Assembly (NCBI GenBank): GCA_026770575.1
Contig: MU657358.1
Span: 53,236 to 73,293, forward strand
Origin: Pelagophyceae sp. CCMP2097
Taxonomy: Eukaryota > Sar > Pelagophyceae
Direction: 5' to 3'
DNA: 20,058 nt
Shown here: positions 16,356 through 20,058 of the stretch, in pieces
How the letters are laid out: every line of letters starts with the position of its first letter
Position numbering within the stretch: position 1 is the first letter of the stretch
The notes under the pieces: model-generated
What the model was told of the DNA's origin: nothing
Databases searched by the model: none
The model's input: only the letters and a program-made list of their open reading frames with translations
Position numbers and translations under genes: made by a program

Positions 16356-17529
16356 ATGCGTCGCACGCTCCGCCAATCCATGCGGCGCACTCCGCCAAAC
16401 GCAAAGGCGCCGTCGTTGTCCGACTTGAAGGGTTACGCGATGGACGCCTTGCGGTTGGTGAACGGCCTGCCGGACGCGATCCCGCGGACGTTGCCGCTCT
16501 TCAGTTTGAACAACCGTTCCGAGTGGAAGTACGAAGTCATCACCGACAAATCCGTCGGCGGCCGAAGCACCGCCTCATTCCACGTCGCAAAGCTGCCGGG
16601 CGGCGGCGTGCGTTAACCTTTGATAATCATATTGGATATCCTTGTACGCGAGAGCCCGTGGGACCGGCCAGGTCGGCGGCGTCTTCGAGGGCGTCATCTA
16701 CTCGGACACGGTGACGGATTTCAGCCTGCCGGAAGACCAGTGCGTTGGAGGCAATCGGGAGAATACTAGTGCAGTCCCCCCACGCTACTATAGAACGCTC
16801 CTCCAGGCACGAGCTCCCCAAGCTGGGCTTCGCCATCCTCACCATCCAGCGCAAGGACGGCGCCGCAAAGAAGGCCGCGTCCCGCCGTGGCCGCGTCGAG
16901 TTGTAGAGTATAGTCATTCCTATAGTCTCAATACTACAGGTCGTCGACGCGTACGACTACGACGCCCTCTCGCTGCGGTGCATCACCGACGGCCGGCTGT
17001 ACTCGCTCTCGCTGCGGGGCGCGACTCCTTACGCCCCGGACCTGGCCTATCAAGGTAATGCACTCGACCTGGCCTACCAAGGTCCGCGTCGCGTCGGAGA
17101 CGGCCCTTTCCATCCGGCCCGCGTTAGGGTACATCATGGCGCCGCACTCGAAGACGTTCCAGAACATGCTGCTGCCCTTTGAGAACTTTGTGGCGACGCG
17201 GGGTGCGTACTAGGAATTACTAGAGAATCCTAGAGAATCCTAGAGAATCCTACCGAACCTTCGACGCCACGCCAGTCTCGCCGCGCGATATCTAGGCGGG
17301 CGTCTGATGAACTCGCCGCGCAGGCTGGACCTGGCCAGAATTGACCTTGTGTCATTCGTGCGTGTGTGGGTCTCGTTCGAGAGTATTCGAGAGTGAGGCA
17401 CTCGAGGGTTGATTACTAGTCTTCTATCTCCCCATGCACCCCCCCCGCTCGTAGTCCGTGGCGGACCACGTGCGCGGCCCGTTTCGCTTTGTTTTCGAAG
17501 AGATGCACGCCACGGAGCCCTACGCCTGA
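16356..17529 (+). CDS. CIA30-domain protein (NDUFAF1-like complex I assembly factor)
   Basis: Exons 16356-16607, 16672-16739, 16807 to ~16894, 16940-17054, 17128-17202, 17296-17357 and 17455-17529 (TGA); ~240 residues. CIA30 features in order: PLFSLNNRSEW, VITDKSVGGRSTASF (residues ~61-75), VGGVFEGVIYSD, YDYDALSLRCITDGRLYSL, FQNMLLPFENFVATRGGR, LDLARIDLVSF and SVADHVRGPFRFVFE. The N-terminus (MRRTLRQSMRRTPPNAK) is rich in Arg/Ser without acids, as in mitochondrial presequences. CIA30/NDUFAF1 assists assembly of mitochondrial complex I; some photosynthetic relatives act elsewhere. All phases agree except the exon 3 donor. GTAGAG at 16903 breaks the frame; the weaker GTCGAG at 16895 keeps it. 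Four of six donors are GTGCGT. The stop lies inside a short tandem repeat. Confidence 0.85.
17039..17083 (+). repeat. 27-bp duplication of an exon end and donor in CIA30
   Basis: GACCTGGCCTATCAAGGT (17039-17056) recurs at 17066-17083 with one change (TAC for TAT). The copies are 27 bp apart, so the second CAAG|GT is an in-frame alternative donor at 17082 that would add nine residues. Confidence 0.85.
17221..17250 (+). repeat. (TAGAGAATCC)x3 in CIA30 intron 5
   Basis: Three exact 10-bp copies, followed by TAC, inside the 93-nt intron 17203-17295. A related block, TAGGATTCC twice then TAC on the + strand, lies at 19187-19207. A GTAGGAATCC motif is at about 127-137. Confidence 0.9.
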
Positions 17530-17660
17530 GGCCACGGAGACCTACGCATGAAATGCCACGGAGCCGTTCGCCCGAGGCCACGGAACAACTACAACACACG
17601 CCACACGCACGAGACGCGCGCCACCCGCACGAGACGCACGCCACCCGCACGAGACCCGCG
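17509..17660 (+). repeat. Tandem repeats spanning the CIA30 stop codon
   Basis: Units beginning GCCACGGA start at 17509, 17531, 17555 and 17577 (22-24 bp). The first includes the last codons and the TGA of CIA30. A second series follows with 20-bp units resembling ACGCACGCCACCCGCACGAG (about 17596-17653). Another GCCACGGAGCC lies near 17691. Confidence 0.85.
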
Positions 17661-18287
17661 CCGCGACACCCGGAACCAGGAGAAAAGCACGCCACGGAGC
17701 CGCACCCACTCGGCCCTCACACCTTCGAGTAGCCGCCGAAAGGCCGCCCTCTCTCCGCCGCCGATCGGCTCTTCCCACCGGCTCTTCCCACCGCTCTCGC
17801 CCCCGGCGAGCGACTCGCTCGCGCCCGCCCCGGCGGCCCCTGCCTTGCTAACGTCACGCCTTGTTCGACAGCACCTCTTGGCATTGTCAGAGTCCGAGTC
17901 TTGGTCGTGTTTTGCGGCCGCGGCTGCGGCGCGGGTGCCGCAGTGGTGCGACCCTCACCTGCGGGCGAGTCCGGGGCGGCGCGGGCGACCCTCGAAGTGC
18001 CCGAGGCGATAGGGGACAAGTTTGCACCAGGGACCCTTTCCAGAGGTGCCCCAACTCGGGCGCGCCCGACTGCGCGAGAGCATCCTCCTCGGATGGAATT
18101 ACGAATATGGCTTATGGAGAGCACCCTCAGTGGTGAATGTTGTAGGGCTGGCTCGGTCGTCGGTCGCTGCCGAGCTTTTTGACGGCGGCGCGGGAACCGC
18201 GGCCGGGGCTGGAGATGTGGCAGGAACATGGCAGCAGCGCGGCCTTTGGATTAGCCGGAGGCAACGCGCACCTCGTCGATTCAGCGG
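17661..18287. other. Gene-free stretch between convergent CIA30 and MYND-RING pseudogene
   Basis: GC-rich DNA with short repeats (for example CCGGCTCTTCCCA twice near 17768-17795). ORFs on both strands show no recognisable motif. It should contain the 3' end of CIA30. I see no gene I can support. Confidence 0.5.
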
Positions 18288-19123
18288 CTACAACCTTGGC
18301 GCCTCCATCGCGCCGACCGCCGCTGCGGCGTCGGTGCCCCTCTTGGCCGCGGCGCGCTTGTATACAGCGCCTCTCCCGCGGCACGCCGTAGCCGTTTGCG
18401 TGACACATACCAAGGTTGAAGAGCGCGTCTGCATAGCCCTGCGCCGCGGCGAGCCGAAGCGACTCCACAGCTTCTTCGTACGACTGGGCCACGCCCTTGC
18501 CAAAGTAGAACATTTGGCCGAGATTGTGTTTCGAGCTTGAGGAAAACCTTGCTCGGCTGCGCGCCGGTACCACAACGGTCTTGAGGTTGAGCTTGACCAC
18601 GTGCTTCTGCAGCCGGCGGACCCCCTCGGCAGGCGTAAGGGTCGGCGTGCGGCAGAGCGGGCAGCGCTCGTCGTACTCGTCGCACTTGGCGGAAACTTGC
18701 AGATCCTCTTGCAGCAGCAGTTCGAGTAGAATATTTGTCCGGAACCTTCGATCGGAAGCAGGCCCAGGCAGATGGCGCAAGTGCCGCGCCAGTCCGGCGC
18801 GTCATCTTTCAGCGCAGTGACCTTGACAGCTGCCGTCTTCTCCGTCTGAACAGCCGGTGAACAGCCGGTGCCGCCTCGGCGCCATCCGCCGGCGCGACGT
18901 CGCCGACGATGGCCGGCTCCTCCTTGACCTTTTTCGCTGGCATGAGCTCGTCGAGGAGGCGGTCCTTGAACTCGGCAGCGAGCCGCTTGCACTCCTCCTT
19001 GATCTCTTTCCAGTCGACGACCTGGCACTTTTTCGAGCAGTAGTGCCGCGACTTGCACTTGGGGCAGTGCTTGCCTCCCGGCGCGGTGCAGACGCAGCAG
19101 GGCTTCGGGGCGGCATCCCCCAT
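18288..19123 (-). pseudogene. MYND-RING-Sel1 gene with multiple frameshifts
   Basis: Starts at MGD (19123), as in the paralog at 633. The MYND finger has CCVC, CPKC, YCSKKCQVVDWK and a later Cys, but the usual His after the Trp is Ile (WKEIKEEC). The frame is broken by an 11-bp tandem duplication (18847-18868); without one copy it runs into RING-like CAICLGLLPIEGSG and CCCKRIC. A second shift near 18690 is followed by DERCPLCRTPTLTPAEGVRR. Sel1-type YRRAAEQGFPQA is in another frame again. A +2 shift near 18530 leads to HNLGQMFYFGKGVAQSYEEA and YADALFNLGMCHANGYGVPRE. Near 18370 a further shift gives YKRAAAKRGTDAAAA and a stop at 18288. This fits the algal MYND/RING-Sel1 family. At least four independent breaks make a functional protein unlikely unless the assembly carries many indel errors. 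Confidence 0.8.
18847..18868 (-). repeat. 11-bp exact tandem duplication breaking the frame
   Basis: TGAACAGCCGG occurs twice in succession on the + strand. Eleven is not a multiple of three. Counting only one copy joins the MYND-side frame (ending EAAPAV) to the RING-side frame (QTEKTAAVK). It is therefore a likely inactivating slippage event or a segregating allele. Confidence 0.9.
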
Positions 19124-19186
19124 CGGTCGCGGTCGGCCCCCCGCGGGAGCCGTCGGGGGACCGTGACTAACTAGGAACCCTAGTAG

Positions 19187-19207
19187 TAGGATTCCTAGGA
19201 TTCCTAC
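19187..19207. repeat. TAGGATTCC tandem pair upstream of the pseudogene
   Basis: TAGGATTCC twice then TAC on the + strand. On the minus strand, 19208-19172 reads GTAGGA...CCTAG (37 nt), which has the ends of a very short intron in the 5' region of the MYND-RING pseudogene. This is speculative. Confidence 0.5.
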
Positions 19208-19277
19208 TCGACTCGGAATAAACCTTACCGCCTCACGGACTGACCCTGTAATTTTTGGAGACGACGGGTGTGTCTTA

Positions 19278-19868
19278 CAAGATGGTTTCGCCAAGAAACT
19301 GATTTTGCATTGCGCGTTTTTTTGGCAAAACTAAAGTGGGCATTGGGCTGAGCTTCCGGCGGCCGCGCACGCACCCCAAGGAAAAGTCCGCCAGAGCTCT
19401 ACTTTAACCAAAGAGCGTCTTTTGCAAAAGTTACAGCGATCGAAAGATATAGACACCCTTTTTATATAAACACACACCACATAGTTTCTAAAAAAACGGT
19501 CACTTTTCTTAAAAAGAGAGAAGAAACGGCCCATTTTTTCAAAAATATGGGCCAACTGTAGCTTTTTGGTGACAGTCCCGGGCTTTTTGGGTCAGGTATT
19601 TGGGTGGTTGCTCGACGCAGCCTTCTTACACACGGTCGTACGCGGCCATCGGCGCCGGGTGAACGAAAATCCGAGGTCTCCTTGGGTGGTAACGGCCCTC
19701 GCCAAAGTCGCCAAATCGATTTTCTCAGCCCATATAAGACGTAGGAAAGTTCACCCGGCACGGCTGGAGGCGTCTCGGCGCGCTACATGCGACCCCGGTA
19801 ACTGTACCTCGAAAGACCGTCTCAAATTTGCCCAAAAAATACTTGACTTTCTTGGCGAAACCATCTTG
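19278..19868. mobile_element. 591-bp TIR element, MITE-like, flanked by TA
   Basis: Perfect 21-bp terminal inverted repeats, CAAGATGGTTTCGCCAAGAAA at 19278-19298 and its reverse complement at 19848-19868. A TA lies on both sides (19276-19277, 19869-19870), as expected for TA target duplication. The interior is lower in GC and encodes no recognisable transposase. It contains a near-palindrome GGCCCAT...ATGGGCC around 19528-19553. An 11-bp inverted pair GCCGGGTGAAC / GTTCACCCGGC lies near 19655 and 19748. The size and lack of coding fit a non-autonomous element of the Tc1/mariner type; that class is inferred from the TA alone. It sits 155 bp upstream of the MYND-RING pseudogene start. Confidence 0.75.
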
Positions 19869-19870
19869 TA

Positions 19871-20058
19871 GGGGTGAAAACCCACTTAATCCGGGTGTCC
19901 ACTAAGAGCTTAGCTCCCTCTTAAAAAAGTTTACAAAGCCTCGTTTTCATCCACTAAATTTTGTCTTATTTTCGATGCAAGGAGTCTGCAAGTACAGAGC
20001 CGAAATCGTTTTAGTTTGAACTCCAAATCTGCAGGCCCAAGGTAGCTTTGGCGTCCTG
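19871..20058. other. Right-end sequence, nothing recognised
   Basis: A moderately AT-rich stretch after the TIR element. I see no gene, repeat or structure in it that I can support. Confidence 0.5.

Noticed and set aside
18809..19294. Start of the MYND-RING protein at 19294
   Set aside because: That ATG lies inside the left terminal inverted repeat of the TIR element. The MGD start at 19123 matches the paralog at 633.
19331..19761. Minus-strand ORFs inside the TIR element
   Set aside because: No transposase motif or recognisable domain; composition follows the AT-rich element.

Overview
This is GC-rich nuclear DNA of a unicellular alga, not prokaryotic DNA. The genes are split by short spliceosomal introns. 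The DUF1350 protein starts with a hydrophobic leader and an AAAF-type motif, as in plastid preproteins of algae with secondary red plastids. The repetitive families present (CAFSPDG-type WD40 proteins, MYND-RING-Sel1 proteins) are typical of stramenopile algae. I infer a pelagophyte-like genome (Aureococcus/Pelagomonas type). That rests on family resemblance, not on a search.

Layout, left: an AT-rich spacer with a long hairpin; a truncated MYND-finger pseudogene (373-633, -); a seven-blade WD40 gene (966-2504, -); a frameshifted RING-Sel1 pseudogene (2647-3409, -); an unrecognised ORF (4225-4803, -); a bestrophin-type anion channel gene of at least nine exons (4869 to at least 7495, -); a coding-like fragment near 7.8 kb; and a second, three-blade WD40 gene (8351-8929, -).

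Layout, right: a divergent promoter region (8930-9081) leads into a plastid-targeted DUF1350 alpha/beta-hydrolase gene spread over 5.8 kb (9082-14893, +). A compact PET100-like gene (15774-16316, +) follows, and 39 bp later a CIA30/NDUFAF1-like gene (16356-17529, +). The window ends with a multiply frameshifted MYND-RING-Sel1 pseudogene (18288-19123, -) and a 591-bp element with 21-bp perfect terminal inverted repeats flanked by TA (19278-19868).

None of the multi-exon genes is visible as a single ORF. I rebuilt them by joining fragments at GT/AG (once GC/AG) sites, requiring both phase continuity and family motifs. Nearly all junctions fit; one DUF1350 junction, one CIA30 donor and the bestrophin 5' end remain open. 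Ten of about 22 assigned introns share the donor GTGCGT, and most acceptors are TAG.

The most unusual feature is that the long introns of two unrelated genes on opposite strands (bestrophin and DUF1350) are filled with degenerate 13-15 bp minisatellites of similar consensus. These lie in the same orientation relative to transcription. A dispersed ~150-bp repeat accompanies them in three copies. PET100 and CIA30 belong to assembly of respiratory complexes IV and I and form a very tight tandem pair. Bestrophin and DUF1350 point to membrane ion transport and plastid functions.
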